The notes: generated from the letters alone by a model not told the origin. Positions 30,675-42,244 are shown, counted from the stretch's first letter. The stretch: 64,000 bases of DNA from Aromatoleum evansii (GCF_012910805.1 NZ_WTVK01000005.1:62001-126000); one strand, 5' to 3'. A program made the numbers and translations.

Positions 30675-31196
30675 TCAGATCGGCCGGTTGTCGTCCCGGT
30701 CCACCGGCTGGTACTGCGGCAGCAGCAACAGGTAGTTCAGCGGCACCCACAGCGCCGCGCTCGTGAGGCTCGAGAGGAAGTACCACCAGCCGGGAAACTC
30801 GGCGCCGGCAACGAGGCGCACCGTGACCATGATCACCTGCGTCAGCAACAGCAGCGGGAACATCTGCAGCGCCTGCTGCGTCGGCCCGAACCACAGCACG
30901 CGCCGCGACACCGAGGTCGCGAGATAGCACAGCACGACGTAGGCGAGCGCATGCTGGCCCATCGCGGCACCGTGGCCGATATCGACCAGCACGCCGAACA
31001 GGAAACCTGCCCCCATGCCGACGCGCAAGGGCTCGCGGATCGACCAGAAGGCCAGCACCAGCGCGACCCAGTCGGGCACGCCGGGCGTGAGGCCGGTCGG
31101 GATGTAGCTCAGGCCGAGCGCCACGAGCAGGCTCAGCCAGGCGAACCAGGTCTTGGCCGGCAGCAGGATGCGACTGGAACGGTGGGTCGGTTGCAT
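30675..31196 (-). CDS. mreD: rod shape-determining protein MreD
   Basis: 173 aa with five to six hydrophobic helices (WFAWLSLLVALGLSYIP, VALVLAFWSI, GFLFGVLVDIGHGAAMGQHAL). MreD links MreC to the elongation complex in the inner membrane. The sequence FLFGVLVDIGHG-type motif and its position between mreC and mrdA define it. Length is typical. Confidence 0.93.
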   Translation of the reverse strand: MQPTHRSSRILLPAKTWFAWLSLLVALGLSYIPTGLTPGVPDWVALVLAFWSIREPLRVGMGAGFLFGVLVDIGHGAAMGQHALAYVVLCYLATSVSRRVLWFGPTQQALQMFPLLLLTQVIMVTVRLVAGAEFPGWWYFLSSLTSAALWVPLNYLLLLPQYQPVDRDDNRPI

Positions 31197-31199
31197 CGA

Positions 31200-32096
31200 T
31201 TATCCCTTGCGCCCCTTGCGCGGCTCGGGTTCGGGCTCCGGCACCGGACGCGGCGGCGGCGGCGCGGCGCGCCCGAGCAGCAGCACCTGCGTCGTGCGCT
31301 CGACGCCGGCGACGGGTTCGCACACGATCACCGCGAAGGTCTGTGCGTCGCGGTCCACGCTCACGACATCGGCCACCGGCAGTCCGGCGAGGAACAGGCC
31401 GTCCAGGCCCGAGGTCACGAGCCGGTCGCCCACGCGCACGTCCGCGCCCGACAGCGTGAAGCGCAATTCGAGCCGCCCCTGGCCGGCCCCGGCGAGCACG
31501 CCACGCAAGCCGTTCCTCGCGACCTGCACCGGCACCGCCTGGTCCTTGTCGGTAAGCAGCGTGACCTCGGCCTGCACCGGATACACGCGCGTGACCTGGC
31601 CGAGCATGCCCTGCTCGTTGACCACCGCCATGCCGGCCTCGACGCCCTGCTGGCTGCCACGGTTGAGGATCACCTTGCGGTCGAAGGGGTCCGGCGCATC
31701 GTAGAGGATCTCGGCGGCGACGCTCTTGGTCGCGACCGACGCCCCCATGTCGAGGAGCCCGCGCAGGCGACGGTTCTCTTCCTCGAGCTGCTCGAAGCGC
31801 AGCAGGCGCTGCGCCGCCTCCAGTTCGCGCCCGCGCAGCGCGGAGTTGTCCTTCTGCACTTCGACGAGGGTGGCGAAATACACGGCGGCGTTGCGTACGA
31901 AGTCTGCGGGCGCGGCTGCCGCCATCTGCAGCGGCCAGGTTGCCACCGACAGCGCCTGGCGCACCACTTCGAGGTAACGGAACTTCAGGTCGGCGACCAG
32001 CATCGCCAGACAGATGGAGACGAGCACCGCCAGCCGCACCAGCGGCGTGGGTCCCTGCTTGAAGATCGGTGGTGACGGATGACCGGCGAGGGACAT
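31200..32096 (-). CDS. mreC: rod shape-determining protein MreC
   Basis: 298 aa. An N-terminal TM (LVRLAVLVSICLAMLVADLKF), a coiled coil about 70-120 (ALRGRELEAAQRLLRFEQLEEENRRL) and the periplasmic double beta barrel (AEILYDAPDPFDRKVILNRG, GQVTRVYPVQAEVTLLTDKD). It scaffolds the elongasome. The tail is Pro/Arg rich. It is separated from mreD by 3 nt. Confidence 0.94.
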   Translation of the reverse strand: MSLAGHPSPPIFKQGPTPLVRLAVLVSICLAMLVADLKFRYLEVVRQALSVATWPLQMAAAAPADFVRNAAVYFATLVEVQKDNSALRGRELEAAQRLLRFEQLEEENRRLRGLLDMGASVATKSVAAEILYDAPDPFDRKVILNRGSQQGVEAGMAVVNEQGMLGQVTRVYPVQAEVTLLTDKDQAVPVQVARNGLRGVLAGAGQGRLELRFTLSGADVRVGDRLVTSGLDGLFLAGLPVADVVSVDRDAQTFAVIVCEPVAGVERTTQVLLLGRAAPPPPRPVPEPEPEPRKGRKG

Positions 32097-32153
32097 CGTG
32101 CGGCGTCTACGGCGCGGCGCGGCAGGCGGGGGCGCCCGCCGCGACGACGCGAA

Positions 32154-33296
<1,143 letters not shown>

Positions 33297-33317
33297 TTAA
33301 GCGGGTTTTGTTTCCTC

Positions 33318-33605
33318 ATGTCGCTTACCACTGAACAGGTCCTGCGCATCGCCGGACTCGCGCGCATCGAACTCGCCGAGGGCGACGTCGAGGCCACGCG
33401 CGCCAAACTGAACGGAATCTTCGGCCTGATCGAGCAGATGCAGGCGGTCGACACCAGCGGCGTCGAGCCGATGAGCCACCCGCAGGATGTCGCACAGCGC
33501 CTGCGCGACGACGTCGCGACCGAAGCGGACCGCCGCGAGGCCTTCCAGCGCGTCGCCCCGCAGACCGAAGCAGGCCTCTACCTCGTCCCGAAGGTCATCG
33601 AGTAA
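33318..33605 (+). CDS. gatC: glutamyl-tRNA(Gln)/aspartyl-tRNA(Asn) amidotransferase subunit C
   Basis: 95 aa: [42 protein letters not shown] and [11 protein letters not shown] are the GatC landmarks. It wraps GatA and GatB together in the amidotransferase that converts misacylated Glu-tRNA(Gln) or Asp-tRNA(Asn). It lies 3 nt before gatA. No clear Shine-Dalgarno is visible. Confidence 0.94.
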   Translation: MSLTTEQVLRIAGLARIELAEGDVEATRAKLNGIFGLIEQMQAVDTSGVEPMSHPQDVAQRLRDDVATEADRREAFQRVAPQTEAGLYLVPKVIE

Positions 33606-33608
33606 GCC

Positions 33609-35072
33609 ATGATCCACGCCAGCCTCACCGAACTGCGCGCCGCGCTGGACGCGAAGAAGATCTCCAGCGTCGAACTCGCGACCCTCTTCCTCGACCGCAT
33701 CGAACAACACAACCCGGCGCTCAACGCCTTCATCACCGTAGACCGCGACGGTGCCCTCGCGGCCGCCCGTGCCGCCGACGCGCGCATCGCCGCCGGCAAC
33801 GCCGGCCCGCTCACCGGCATCCCGCTCGCGCACAAGGACGTGTTCTGCACCGAAGGCGTGCTCACGACCTGCGGCTCGAAGATGCTGTCGAACTTCGTCA
33901 GCCCCTATGACGCCCACGTCGTCTCGCTGCTCAAGGCCGCCGGCGCGGTGAACTTGGGCAAGACCAACATGGACGAGTTCGCCATGGGCTCGTCGAACGA
34001 GAACTCGCACTACGGCCCGGTCAGGAACCCCTGGGACACCACGCGGATCCCGGGCGGCTCCTCGGGCGGCTCGGCCGCGGCGGTCGCCGCGCGCCTCGCC
34101 CCGATCGCCACCGGCACCGACACCGGCGGCTCGGTGCGCCAGCCCGCCGGCCACACCGGCATCACCGGCATCAAGCCCACCTACGGCGTCGTCAGCCGCT
34201 ACGGCATGATCGCCTACGCCAGCTCACTCGACCAGGGCGGCGCCTTCGGCGCGTCCGCGGCCGACTGCGCGCAACTGCTGAGCGCCATGGCGGGCTTCGA
34301 CGAGCGCGACTCCACCAGCCTCGAGCGCCCCGCCGAGGATTACGCGCGCGAGCTCGCCGCACCGGCCAGCGACCAGCCGCTTGCCGGCCTGCGCATCGGC
34401 CTGCCGCGCGAATTCTTCGCCGAAGGCATGGCCGAGGACGTGCGCGCCGCGGTCGAGGCCGCGCTCGAGCAGTACCGCAAGCTCGGCGCGACCACCGTCG
34501 ACGTGAGCCTGCCCAACGCGAAACTGGCGATCCCCGCCTACTACGTGATCGCGCCGGCCGAGGCGTCGAGCAACCTGTCGCGCTTCGACGGCGTGCGCTA
34601 CGGCCACCGCGCCGCCGAATACCGCGACCTCGCCGAGATGTACGCGAAGAGCCGCGCCGAAGGCTTCGGCGCCGAAGTGAAGCGCCGCATCCTGGTCGGC
34701 ACCTACGTGCTGTCGCACGGCTACTACGACGCCTACTACCTGCAGGCGCAGAAGCTGCGCCGCCTGATCGCGCAGGACTTCCAGGCCGCATTCGCGCAAT
34801 GCGACGTGATCGCCGGCCCGACCAGCCCGACCACCGCCTGGGCGATCGGCGAGAAGACCGACGACCCAGTGCAGATGTACCTGTCGGACATCTACACCAT
34901 CGCCGTGAACCTCGCCGGCCTGCCCGGCCTGTCGCACCCCTGCGGCTTCGGCGGCGGGAATCTCCCGGTCGGCCTGCAGCTCATCGGCGACTACTTCGCC
35001 GAGGCGCGCCTGCTCGCCACCGCGCACCAGTACCAGCAGGCGACCGACTGGCACCTGCGCCGTCCGGGCTGA
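33609..35072 (+). CDS. gatA: aspartyl/glutamyl-tRNA amidotransferase subunit A
   Basis: 487 aa amidase-signature enzyme that releases ammonia from glutamine. The Ser-cisSer-Lys triad lies in [12 protein letters not shown] (Lys), [19 protein letters not shown] (cis-Ser) and [12 protein letters not shown] (nucleophilic Ser). [16 protein letters not shown] follows. Ammonia is channelled to GatB. The gene order gatC-gatA-(lipoprotein)-gatB is interrupted by one small gene. Confidence 0.96.
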   Translation: MIHASLTELRAALDAKKISSVELATLFLDRIEQHNPALNAFITVDRDGALAAARAADARIAAGNAGPLTGIPLAHKDVFCTEGVLTTCGSKMLSNFVSPYDAHVVSLLKAAGAVNLGKTNMDEFAMGSSNENSHYGPVRNPWDTTRIPGGSSGGSAAAVAARLAPIATGTDTGGSVRQPAGHTGITGIKPTYGVVSRYGMIAYASSLDQGGAFGASAADCAQLLSAMAGFDERDSTSLERPAEDYARELAAPASDQPLAGLRIGLPREFFAEGMAEDVRAAVEAALEQYRKLGATTVDVSLPNAKLAIPAYYVIAPAEASSNLSRFDGVRYGHRAAEYRDLAEMYAKSRAEGFGAEVKRRILVGTYVLSHGYYDAYYLQAQKLRRLIAQDFQAAFAQCDVIAGPTSPTTAWAIGEKTDDPVQMYLSDIYTIAVNLAGLPGLSHPCGFGGGNLPVGLQLIGDYFAEARLLATAHQYQQATDWHLRRPG

Positions 35073-35079
35073 GCGTCCC

Positions 35080-35604
35080 ATGCGCCGCCTTCATCCCGCC
35101 CTCCGCGCGGTCGCGCTCGCAGCCGTCACGCTGCTGGGCGCCTGCGCGACCCCGCCCGAGCGCAAGCCCGAGCCCGCGGCGACCACGCCCTCCCCGGCAC
35201 AATCCGCCGCCGAGGCCGAACCGGAGCGCGCGCTGCAGCGCGGCCGGCTCAAGCCCATGCCGGTGCGCCCGCTCTCCATCAAGACCGACTGCCGCTTCAA
35301 GGACGAGGTCGGCTACGGCGGCAGCGCCGTGCTGGATGTCAGCCACTCCGAGGTGCGCGCCTTCGCCGCGACGGTCGACGTCCCCAAGCGCGGCAGCTGC
35401 AAGTTCGACCTGGCCGACTTCAGGCAAGTGCTGAAGGAGCCGCACGTCGAGCTGCAGGCGCGCGACGGCTGCACCGTGCGCATGTGGGAACAGGGCGAAC
35501 AGGTCACCGTCGCATTCTCCGAATGCGCGAAACGCTGCACCCGCGGCACGTTCGAATATGTATGGCCGATCCTGGTGGACCGGTCGAGCGGCCAGTGCAC
35601 CTGA
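35080..35604 (+). CDS. hypothetical lipoprotein between gatA and gatB
   Basis: 174 aa. The signal ends in a lipobox (AAVTLLGAC, Cys near 22), then a Pro/Glu/Ala linker to about 60 and a compact domain with five cysteines: [53 protein letters not shown] and SGQC at the end. I do not recognise the family. It is inserted between gatA (7-nt gap) and gatB in the same operon, so it is coexpressed with tRNA amidation although no link in function is evident. Confidence 0.75.
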   Translation: MRRLHPALRAVALAAVTLLGACATPPERKPEPAATTPSPAQSAAEAEPERALQRGRLKPMPVRPLSIKTDCRFKDEVGYGGSAVLDVSHSEVRAFAATVDVPKRGSCKFDLADFRQVLKEPHVELQARDGCTVRMWEQGEQVTVAFSECAKRCTRGTFEYVWPILVDRSSGQCT

Positions 35605-35629
35605 CCGCAGCGAATCAAGAGACAGGACT

Positions 35630-37087
35630 ATGAGCAGATCGGATTGGGAAGTCGTCATCGGGCTGGAAGTGCATGCCCAGCTCAACACCGCCTCCAAGAT
35701 CTTTTCCGGCGCCAGCACCGCCTTCGGCGCGGCGCCGAACGTGCAGGCCTGCGCCGTCGATATCGCGCTGCCCGGCGTGCTGCCGGTGCTCAACCGCGGC
35801 GCCGTCGAACGCGCGATCCGCTTCGGCCTGGCGATCGGCGCCGAAGTCGCGCCGAAGAGCGTGTTCGCGCGCAAGAACTACTTCTACCCCGACCTCCCCA
35901 AGGGCTACCAGATCAGCCAGTTCGAGCTGCCGGTGGTGCAGGGCGGCGAGATCACGATCCGCGTCGGTGAAGGGGATAAAGCCTACGAGAAGACGGTGCA
36001 TCTCACCCGCGCCCACCTCGAGGAAGACGCCGGCAAGAGCCTGCACGAGGACTTCCACGGCATGAGCGGCATTGACCTCAACCGCGCCGGCACGCCGCTG
36101 CTCGAGATCGTCTCCGAGCCCGACATGCGCTCCTCGGCCGAAGCCGTCGCCTACGCCCGCACGCTGCATGCGCTGGTGCGCTGGATCGACATCTGCGACG
36201 GCAACATGCAGGAAGGCTCGTTCCGCTGCGACGCCAACGTCTCCGTGCGCCGCCCCGGCGGGCCGCTCGGCACGCGCCGCGAGATCAAGAACCTCAACTC
36301 CTTCCGCTTTCTGCAGCAGGCGATCGACTACGAGGTGCAGTGGCAGATCGACACCCTCGAGGACGGCGGCAGGATCCAGCAGGCGACCGTGCTGTTCGAC
36401 CCCGACAGCGGCGAGACGCGCATGATGCGCTCGAAGGAAGACGCGCACGACTACCGCTACTTCCCCGACCCGGACCTGCTGCCGCTCGTGATCTCGCCCG
36501 AGTGGAAGGCGCGGGTGCATTCGGAAATGCCCGAGCTGCCCGGCGCGATGAAGGCCCGCTTCATGGAACAGTGGGGCCTCTCCGCGTACGACGCGACGAC
36601 GCTCACCGCGTCGAAGGAAGTCGCAAGCTTCTACCAGGCCGCCGTCGAAGCCGCCGGCGTCGCGCTCGCCAAGCCCTGCGCGAACTGGGTCATGGGCGAC
36701 CTCGCAGCGCGCCTCAACAAGGCCGAGCTCGACGTCGCCGCTTCCCCTGTGTCGCCCGTGCAACTCGCCGGCCTGGTCGCGCGCATCGCTGATGGCACGA
36801 TCTCGAACAACATCGGCAAGAAGGTGTTCGACGCCCTGTGGAACCGCGAAGGCAACTCCGCCGACGCCGTCATCGAGGCCCAGGGCCTGCGCCAGACCAA
36901 CGACGCCGGTGCGATCGAGGCGATGATCGACGAGGTGCTCGCGGCCAACCAGAAGTCGGTCGAGGAATTCCGCGCCGGCAAGGAAAAGGCCTTCAACGCG
37001 CTCGTCGGCCAGGTCATGAAGGCGAGCAAGGGCAAGGCCAACCCGGCGCAGGTGAACGAACTGCTGAAACGCAAGCTCGAAGCTTGA
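35630..37087 (+). CDS. gatB: aspartyl/glutamyl-tRNA amidotransferase subunit B
   Basis: 485 aa. [13 protein letters not shown] and [19 protein letters not shown] mark the N-terminal cradle, with ATP/Mg-binding regions including [15 protein letters not shown] and [14 protein letters not shown]. The C-terminal YqeY-like tail ([20 protein letters not shown]) binds tRNA. It kinases the misacylated tRNA and amidates it with ammonia from GatA. ATG 35630 was chosen by homology of the N-terminus; CAGGA lies upstream. Confidence 0.95.
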   Translation: MSRSDWEVVIGLEVHAQLNTASKIFSGASTAFGAAPNVQACAVDIALPGVLPVLNRGAVERAIRFGLAIGAEVAPKSVFARKNYFYPDLPKGYQISQFELPVVQGGEITIRVGEGDKAYEKTVHLTRAHLEEDAGKSLHEDFHGMSGIDLNRAGTPLLEIVSEPDMRSSAEAVAYARTLHALVRWIDICDGNMQEGSFRCDANVSVRRPGGPLGTRREIKNLNSFRFLQQAIDYEVQWQIDTLEDGGRIQQATVLFDPDSGETRMMRSKEDAHDYRYFPDPDLLPLVISPEWKARVHSEMPELPGAMKARFMEQWGLSAYDATTLTASKEVASFYQAAVEAAGVALAKPCANWVMGDLAARLNKAELDVAASPVSPVQLAGLVARIADGTISNNIGKKVFDALWNREGNSADAVIEAQGLRQTNDAGAIEAMIDEVLAANQKSVEEFRAGKEKAFNALVGQVMKASKGKANPAQVNELLKRKLEA

Positions 37088-37189
37088 TCGATACCGTCCG
37101 GGCGGCGCTTGGCGCAACCCGGACGACGCCCTTCGACCGGCTCGGGACGAAGGGATGATTGCCGCATCAGACGAGAGAGGAATCGCGCG

Positions 37190-38011
37190 ATGTGCCAGCT
37201 CCTCGGGATGAACTGCAACGTGCCGACGGACATCTGCTTCTCGTTCGCCGGCTTCCAGGCGCGCGGCGGCGCCACCGACGTGCATGCCGACGGCTGGGGC
37301 ATCGCCTTCTTCGAGGGGCGCGGCGTGCGCGTGTTCCTCGATCCCCAGCCCAGCGCCTCGTCGCCCATCGCGGAGCTGGTGCGCAACTATCCCATCCGCT
37401 CGCTCAACGTCATCGCGCACATCCGCAAGGCCACGCAGGGCCAGGTCACGCTCGACAACACCCACCCCTTTCAGCGCGAGCTGTGGGGCAGCTACTGGAT
37501 CTTCGCGCACAACGGCAACCTGCTCGACTACGCGCCGCACTTCGACGGCCGCTTCCTGCCGGTCGGCAACACCGACTCCGAGACCGCGTTCTGCGACATC
37601 CTGCAGCACCTCGCCGCCGAATTCCCCGACGGCCCGCCCCCACCCGAGGCCCTGTACGCGTCCCTGCGCCGCCTCGCGATCCGCATCGGCGCGCACGGCC
37701 CGTTCAACTTCCTGCTGTCGAACGGCGACTACCTCTTCGCGCACTGCTCGACGCGCCTCGCCTATATCGTCCGCCAGGCCCCCTTCACCACCGCGCACCT
37801 CTCCGATCAGGACCTCAGCGTCGACTTCAGCCGGCTCACGACCCCGGCCGACCGTGTCGCCGTGATCGCGACCACGCCGCTGACCGACAACGAGGTGTGG
37901 CACGCGATCCCGCCCGGGACCCTGCTCGCGTTCCGGCATGGCGCGATCGAGACCCTGGGCGAGGCGACGACCATCGCCGGGAACCCCGCTGCCGGTGCGG
38001 GCAGCGTGTAG
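37190..38011 (+). CDS. class II glutamine amidotransferase (YafJ type)
   Basis: 273 aa. The nucleophilic Cys is residue 2 (MCQLLGMNCN), followed by ADGWGIAFFEGRG, VIAHIRKATQG, NTHPF and IFAHNGNLLD, all of the Ntn glutaminase fold. GNTDSETAFCDIL and NFLLSNGDYLFAHCS are shared with the YafJ family. It hydrolyses glutamine, but no synthase partner domain is present, so the acceptor is unknown. ATG 37190 puts Cys2 after the start; the upstream frame is not coding-like. It may be part of the gatCAB transcript. Confidence 0.88.
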   Translation: MCQLLGMNCNVPTDICFSFAGFQARGGATDVHADGWGIAFFEGRGVRVFLDPQPSASSPIAELVRNYPIRSLNVIAHIRKATQGQVTLDNTHPFQRELWGSYWIFAHNGNLLDYAPHFDGRFLPVGNTDSETAFCDILQHLAAEFPDGPPPPEALYASLRRLAIRIGAHGPFNFLLSNGDYLFAHCSTRLAYIVRQAPFTTAHLSDQDLSVDFSRLTTPADRVAVIATTPLTDNEVWHAIPPGTLLAFRHGAIETLGEATTIAGNPAAGAGSV

Positions 38012-38080
38012 ATTTCACTTCGCAGCCTCATGCCGAAAGGCTAAAGTCCGATTTTCACCATAGCGCCGAAGGGGAAACCC

Positions 38081-38503
38081 GTGTCCGATTGCCCACTGTG
38101 TCTGGCCGCCAACGAAACCCTGGTGTGGCGCGACGGCAGCTGCCGCGTCATCCTCGTCGATGAGCCCGGCTATCCTGGCTTCTGCCGCGTCGTGTGGAAC
38201 CACCACAGTGCGGAGATGACCGACCTCAACGCCGGCGAGCAGCGCCATCTCCTCAACGTCGTGCTCGCGACCGAGGCCGCGCTGCGCCAGCTGATGCGCC
38301 CCGACAAGATCAATCTTGCAAGCCTCGGCAACGTGGTCCCGCACCTGCACTGGCACGTCATCCCGCGCTTCGCCGACGACGCCCACTTCCCGCAACCGAT
38401 ATGGAGCGCCCCGCTGCGCACCGCCGCGCCGCGCCCGGCCCCGCCGGTGGCGACACTCTCCGCGACGCTGGTCGCGATGCTCACCGAACAGACCGCCGGA
38501 TGA
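38081..38503 (+). CDS. HIT-family hydrolase
   Basis: 140 aa. The histidine triad is PHLHWHVIPRF with an N-terminal CPLCLA pair. RVILVDEPGYPGFCRVVWNHH and LLNVVLATEAALRQLM fill the fold. HIT proteins cleave nucleotide-linked phosphates such as dinucleoside polyphosphates or AMP-lysine. The start is GTG at 38081 behind AAGGGG. It is followed by a large PilZ-like gene 38 nt later. Confidence 0.86.
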   Translation: MSDCPLCLAANETLVWRDGSCRVILVDEPGYPGFCRVVWNHHSAEMTDLNAGEQRHLLNVVLATEAALRQLMRPDKINLASLGNVVPHLHWHVIPRFADDAHFPQPIWSAPLRTAAPRPAPPVATLSATLVAMLTEQTAG

Positions 38504-38541
38504 AGCCTGCGCACCCGGACCGAACGCACCACGGAGAACCC

Positions 38542-40182
38542 ATGGGTTATCACGATCCCGTCGAATGCCTGGCGCTGCTGGCCAGGCTGCATCCGCTGAA
38601 CGTCGACGAGACCCACCGGCTGCTGTCCGAGATGGTGACGGCCTTGCTGCGGGACCCGCCCGCGCCCGAACGGCACCTCGAGATCCTCGAGGCCACGCGC
38701 CCGCACGTCGCGCTCGCGCAGTCCACGCTCGCCAGCCGCTATGCCGCGCATCCGCTTCCGCCCGACGGCGTGGAAAACGAGACGCTGCGCAGCGTCGTCG
38801 CGCTGTGGCAGGCCATGGCGCGCTCCTACGGCCTGGTCGCACGCACGAGCGGGACCGAACGCCTGCCGACCGACCAGCGCGCGCTGCTGGCGCAGCGGCG
38901 CATCCACTACGCGGGCATGGTGCCGCTCGAATACTTCCGCGCCCACCGCGCGATCCCCCGCGGGACGTGGACGGCACTGCACGACAGCTTCTGCGCCGCC
39001 GAGGCACAGGGCATCGCGACGATCCGCGTCCCCGATGCGCTCAACGACATCTGGAAGGCGCAGAGCCCGGCCGAAGCCTTCGTCGCCGTGCTGCTCGTCG
39101 ACCTCGCCAACCCCTACGGCCGCAGCGAACGCGACCTCGGCTGGGTGTGCCGCTGGGCGCAGCGCTTCGCCCCCTACTGCGAGCTGCTCGGGGCGCCCGA
39201 CGGCGACACCCCGCAGCCGGCCACCTACGGACTCGATCTCGGTGCCGACCACGGCCTGCGTCCGGTCGGGGTGCTGACGCCCTCGACGAACCTGCGCCGC
39301 TTCGACGGCAGCAAGCTCGCCGGCCAGATCCAGGCCGTGCTCAAGCAGTTCAAGCAGGGCGTCACGCCGTCCTCGCTCGGCCTCGGCGCCGACTGCCCCG
39401 TGGATGCCTGCGCCAAGCTGCTGCTGTCGCTGTATCGGCCCTGGGGCCTGGCCTCGGCCGGGCGACGCTTCCCGCGACGCGGCACGCAGGGGCGCGCCGA
39501 ACTCACCGTCGGCTGGTCGTCCATCGCCTTCCACGTCAGCGGCAAGGCCTTCGAACAGCCGCCGCTGTACGCCACGCAGCGCAGCCTGCGCAGCGACATC
39601 TCGCTGCTCACCTTCGGCGAACGCGTCGCCCAGGCCGAAAACCCGCGCTGGAACGAGAACGAACGCCGCCGCGCGGCCGCGCGGCTCCGCTTCACCTGCG
39701 AGCACTGGCAGGTCGCCGACCACTCGGTCAGCGGCTTTCGCCTGTACCAGGATCCCCATACCCAGCGCCTCGAACACCACCAGCTCGTCGGCGTGCGTCC
39801 GCCCGACGGCGAGCAGTTCCTGCTCGCGCAGCTCAGCTGGCTCATGTATCGCGCCGACGGCGTCATGGAAGCCGGCGTGCAGGTGCTTCCGGGCTTGCCG
39901 CGCGTCGTCGCGGTGCGCCCCTTCGGCCTCGCGGGCAATCTGCACGAAGCCTTCCTCGAGGGCTTTCTGCTGCCCCCCACGCCGGCACTGAAGGCGGGCG
40001 CCTCGCTGATCCTGCCGGCCAAATGGTTCCAGCCGCAGCGCGTCATCGACGTCGTCGACCGCAGCGAGCGTTACCAGCTGCGGCTCGTCAAGGCGCTCCT
40101 GCGCGGCCCCGATTTCGTGCAGGTCAGCTACGAAGCGCTGGAAGCGCCGGCTCCAGGCGCGAAAGCGGGAAACACGCGCTGA
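38542..40182 (+). CDS. large cytosolic protein with PilZ-like C-terminal region, unknown function
   Basis: 546 aa, no signal peptide or TM. The N-terminal 330 residues are alpha-helical (LLARLHPLNVDETHRLLSEM, VALWQAMARSYGLVARTS) with RIHYAGMVPLEYFRAH. The C-terminal third has a PilZ-type pattern: RFTCEHWQVADHSVSGFRLYQ, then QLVGVRPPDGEQFLLAQLSWLMY and MEAGVQVLPG. The (R/K)xxxR element near EHWQVADHS-x-SG is only partial, so cyclic-di-GMP binding is uncertain. ATG 38542 was chosen for its GGAGA site; an alternative at 38500 overlaps the HIT stop. Its 3' end overlaps phoR (convergent) by 59 nt. Confidence 0.7.
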   Translation: MGYHDPVECLALLARLHPLNVDETHRLLSEMVTALLRDPPAPERHLEILEATRPHVALAQSTLASRYAAHPLPPDGVENETLRSVVALWQAMARSYGLVARTSGTERLPTDQRALLAQRRIHYAGMVPLEYFRAHRAIPRGTWTALHDSFCAAEAQGIATIRVPDALNDIWKAQSPAEAFVAVLLVDLANPYGRSERDLGWVCRWAQRFAPYCELLGAPDGDTPQPATYGLDLGADHGLRPVGVLTPSTNLRRFDGSKLAGQIQAVLKQFKQGVTPSSLGLGADCPVDACAKLLLSLYRPWGLASAGRRFPRRGTQGRAELTVGWSSIAFHVSGKAFEQPPLYATQRSLRSDISLLTFGERVAQAENPRWNENERRRAAARLRFTCEHWQVADHSVSGFRLYQDPHTQRLEHHQLVGVRPPDGEQFLLAQLSWLMYRADGVMEAGVQVLPGLPRVVAVRPFGLAGNLHEAFLEGFLLPPTPALKAGASLILPAKWFQPQRVIDVVDRSERYQLRLVKALLRGPDFVQVSYEALEAPAPGAKAGNTR

Positions 40183-41443
40183 AGCGGCTCCCCTTGCCCG
40201 GCGCGCTGACGATGCGCAGCTCGGCCTGGTGGCGCGACAGGATGTGCTTGACGATCGCCAGGCCCAGGCCGGTGCCGCCCGTTTCGCGCGAACGTCCGCG
40301 GTCGACGCGGTAGAAGCGCTCGGTCAGGCGCGGGATGTCGTCAGCCGCGATGCCGATGCCGTTGTCCTCGACCGCAAATTCCCCGCGGCCGTCGGTGCAG
40401 CTCCAGCTCAGGCGGATGCGTCCCCCGGCGGGCGTGTAGCGCACCGCATTGCTGGCGAGGTTCGCGAACGCCGAGCGCAGCTCCTTCTCGCTCCCCAGCA
40501 AGGTCGCGCAGCCGGCACGCGCGTCGATGTCGGCCTCGATCTCGTGCCGCCCATTCGACAGCAGGCGCGTATCCTCGGCGATGCTCCGTACCAGCGAGGC
40601 GACGTCCACACGCTCTTCCACTGCCGCCGGCGCGCCCGTCTCGAGGGCGGACAGGGCAAGCAGATCCTCGATCAGCGCCTGCATGCGCAGCGACTGATCC
40701 AGCGCGAGCTGCAGGAAGTGCGTCACATCCTCCGGCGCAAAATCGTCGCGGCCGTCGATCAGCGTCTCGAGGAAGCCCGTCACCACGGTCAGCGGCGTGC
40801 GCAGCTCGTGGGACACGTTGGCGATGAAGTCGCGCCGCATCGTCTCCAGCTTCTCCAGCTGGCTCACGTCGCGCGACACCACCATCTTCTGCTTGTCGCC
40901 GAAGGGCACCACCTGCACCAGCAGCGTGAGCCCCGCGCGGCGCGTCGAATGCAGCACCAGCGGCTCCGCATAATCGCCGCCCTGCAGGAAGCGCACGAAC
41001 TCCGGCTCGCGCACCAGCGTCGTCACCAGCGCCCCGTGGTCGCGCCGCCCGTCGATGCCGAATTGCTGCTCGGCCTTGCGGTTGAGCCACTCGATGCGGT
41101 CGTTCGCCGACAGGTACAACACCCCGTCGGGCATCGCCTGGCTGGCCTCGTGGAAGCGGTCGAGGGCACCGGTCAGGCGTTCGCGCAGATCGGCCGAGGT
41201 ACGCGAACGCCGGTCCAGATCGTAGAAGATGTGCGCCCAGATGCCGACCCCGGCGGGCAGCGAAACGCCCCTCGGGGCATGCATCCATTCGACCAGGCGC
41301 TGCAGGTTGAATAGCTGCCAGGCGAGCATCGCCAGCAGGCCGGCGAACAGCATCGCCAGCGCCGCGACCTTGCCGCCGATCGCACCGACGATCAGCGCCA
41401 GCAGCGCGACCAGGCCCGCCACGCGCAGCGCCTGCATCCACAC
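40124..41443 (-). CDS. phoR: phosphate regulon sensor kinase PhoR
   Basis: 439 aa. Two N-terminal hydrophobic helices (LVALLALIVGAIGGKVAALAML), a short cytoplasmic linker and PAS domain (DGVLYLSANDRIEWLNRKA), HisKA with the phosphoacceptor in FIANVSHELRTPLTV, and HATPase with N and G boxes ([23 protein letters not shown]). PhoR phosphorylates PhoB when phosphate is low. The start is GTG at 41443 or ATG at 41437. It is 55 nt behind phoB, so coregulated, and its C-terminus overlaps the convergent gene by 59 nt. Confidence 0.93.
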   Translation of the reverse strand: MWMQALRVAGLVALLALIVGAIGGKVAALAMLFAGLLAMLAWQLFNLQRLVEWMHAPRGVSLPAGVGIWAHIFYDLDRRSRTSADLRERLTGALDRFHEASQAMPDGVLYLSANDRIEWLNRKAEQQFGIDGRRDHGALVTTLVREPEFVRFLQGGDYAEPLVLHSTRRAGLTLLVQVVPFGDKQKMVVSRDVSQLEKLETMRRDFIANVSHELRTPLTVVTGFLETLIDGRDDFAPEDVTHFLQLALDQSLRMQALIEDLLALSALETGAPAAVEERVDVASLVRSIAEDTRLLSNGRHEIEADIDARAGCATLLGSEKELRSAFANLASNAVRYTPAGGRIRLSWSCTDGRGEFAVEDNGIGIAADDIPRLTERFYRVDRGRSRETGGTGLGLAIVKHILSRHQAELRIVSAPGKGSRFSACFPLSRLEPALPALRS

Positions 41444-41498
41444 GTATCGCGATTCGGGTCTGATGAGGAACTCCCGCCTGTGACTGTCGTTGCGGATC

Positions 41499-42203
41499 TT
41501 ACACGCCCGCCACCGCCGGCAAGGCCGACAGGCGGTAGCCGCTGCCGCGCACCGTCTGGATCAGGCCGTCCTGGCCGACCGGTTCGAGCGCGGCGCGCAG
41601 GCGACGCACATGCACGTCCACCGTGCGCTCCTCGACGAACACATGGTCGCCCCATACCTGGTCGAGCAGCTGCGCGCGCGAATGCACGCGTTCGGGATGG
41701 GTCATGAGGAAATGCAGCAGACGGAACTCCGTCGGCCCCAGCGCCACCGGCCGTTCCCCGGCGGACACCCGGTGCGTCGCCGGATCGAGGCACAGCCCCC
41801 CCAGCGCCACCGGGTCTTCCGTCGCCTGCGGCGCGCGCCGACGCAGCACCGCCTTGATGCGCGCGACCAGCTCGCGCGGACTGAAAGGCTTGGTGATGTA
41901 GTCGTCGGCCCCCATCTCCAGGCCGGCAACCTTGTCCTGCTCCTCGCCGCGCGCCGTCAGCATGATGATCGGGATCGCGCGCGTGCGCTCGTCCGCCCGC
42001 AGGCGGCGCGCCAGCTCGATGCCCGACATTCCCGGCAGCATCCAGTCGAGGAGCACCAGGTCCGGCAACGCGTCGCGCACGATGCGCTGCGCCGTCTCGG
42101 CGTCACCGGCGCGCACCACGTGATGCCCGGCACGTCCGAGGTTGGCGGCAATCAGCTCCTGGATCGCCGGTTCGTCTTCCACAAGCAGGATGTTCGCGGC
42201 CAT
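41499..42203 (-). CDS. phoB: phosphate regulon response regulator PhoB
   Basis: 234 aa OmpR-type regulator. The receiver has Asp9-Glu-Asp-like ED pair (ILLVEDE), phosphoacceptor Asp53 (LLDWMLPG) and Lys in [16 protein letters not shown]. The C-terminal winged helix ends in [14 protein letters not shown] and [10 protein letters not shown], the PhoB DNA-binding domain. ATG 42203 was chosen because GGAG lies 7 nt upstream. It activates genes for phosphate scavenging; upstream lies a candidate Pho box. Confidence 0.94.
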   Translation of the reverse strand: MAANILLVEDEPAIQELIAANLGRAGHHVVRAGDAETAQRIVRDALPDLVLLDWMLPGMSGIELARRLRADERTRAIPIIMLTARGEEQDKVAGLEMGADDYITKPFSPRELVARIKAVLRRRAPQATEDPVALGGLCLDPATHRVSAGERPVALGPTEFRLLHFLMTHPERVHSRAQLLDQVWGDHVFVEERTVDVHVRRLRAALEPVGQDGLIQTVRGSGYRLSALPAVAGV

Positions 42204-42244
42204 ATTCACACTCCATGTCGTCGCACGCAGTGTATTGCAGGAAA

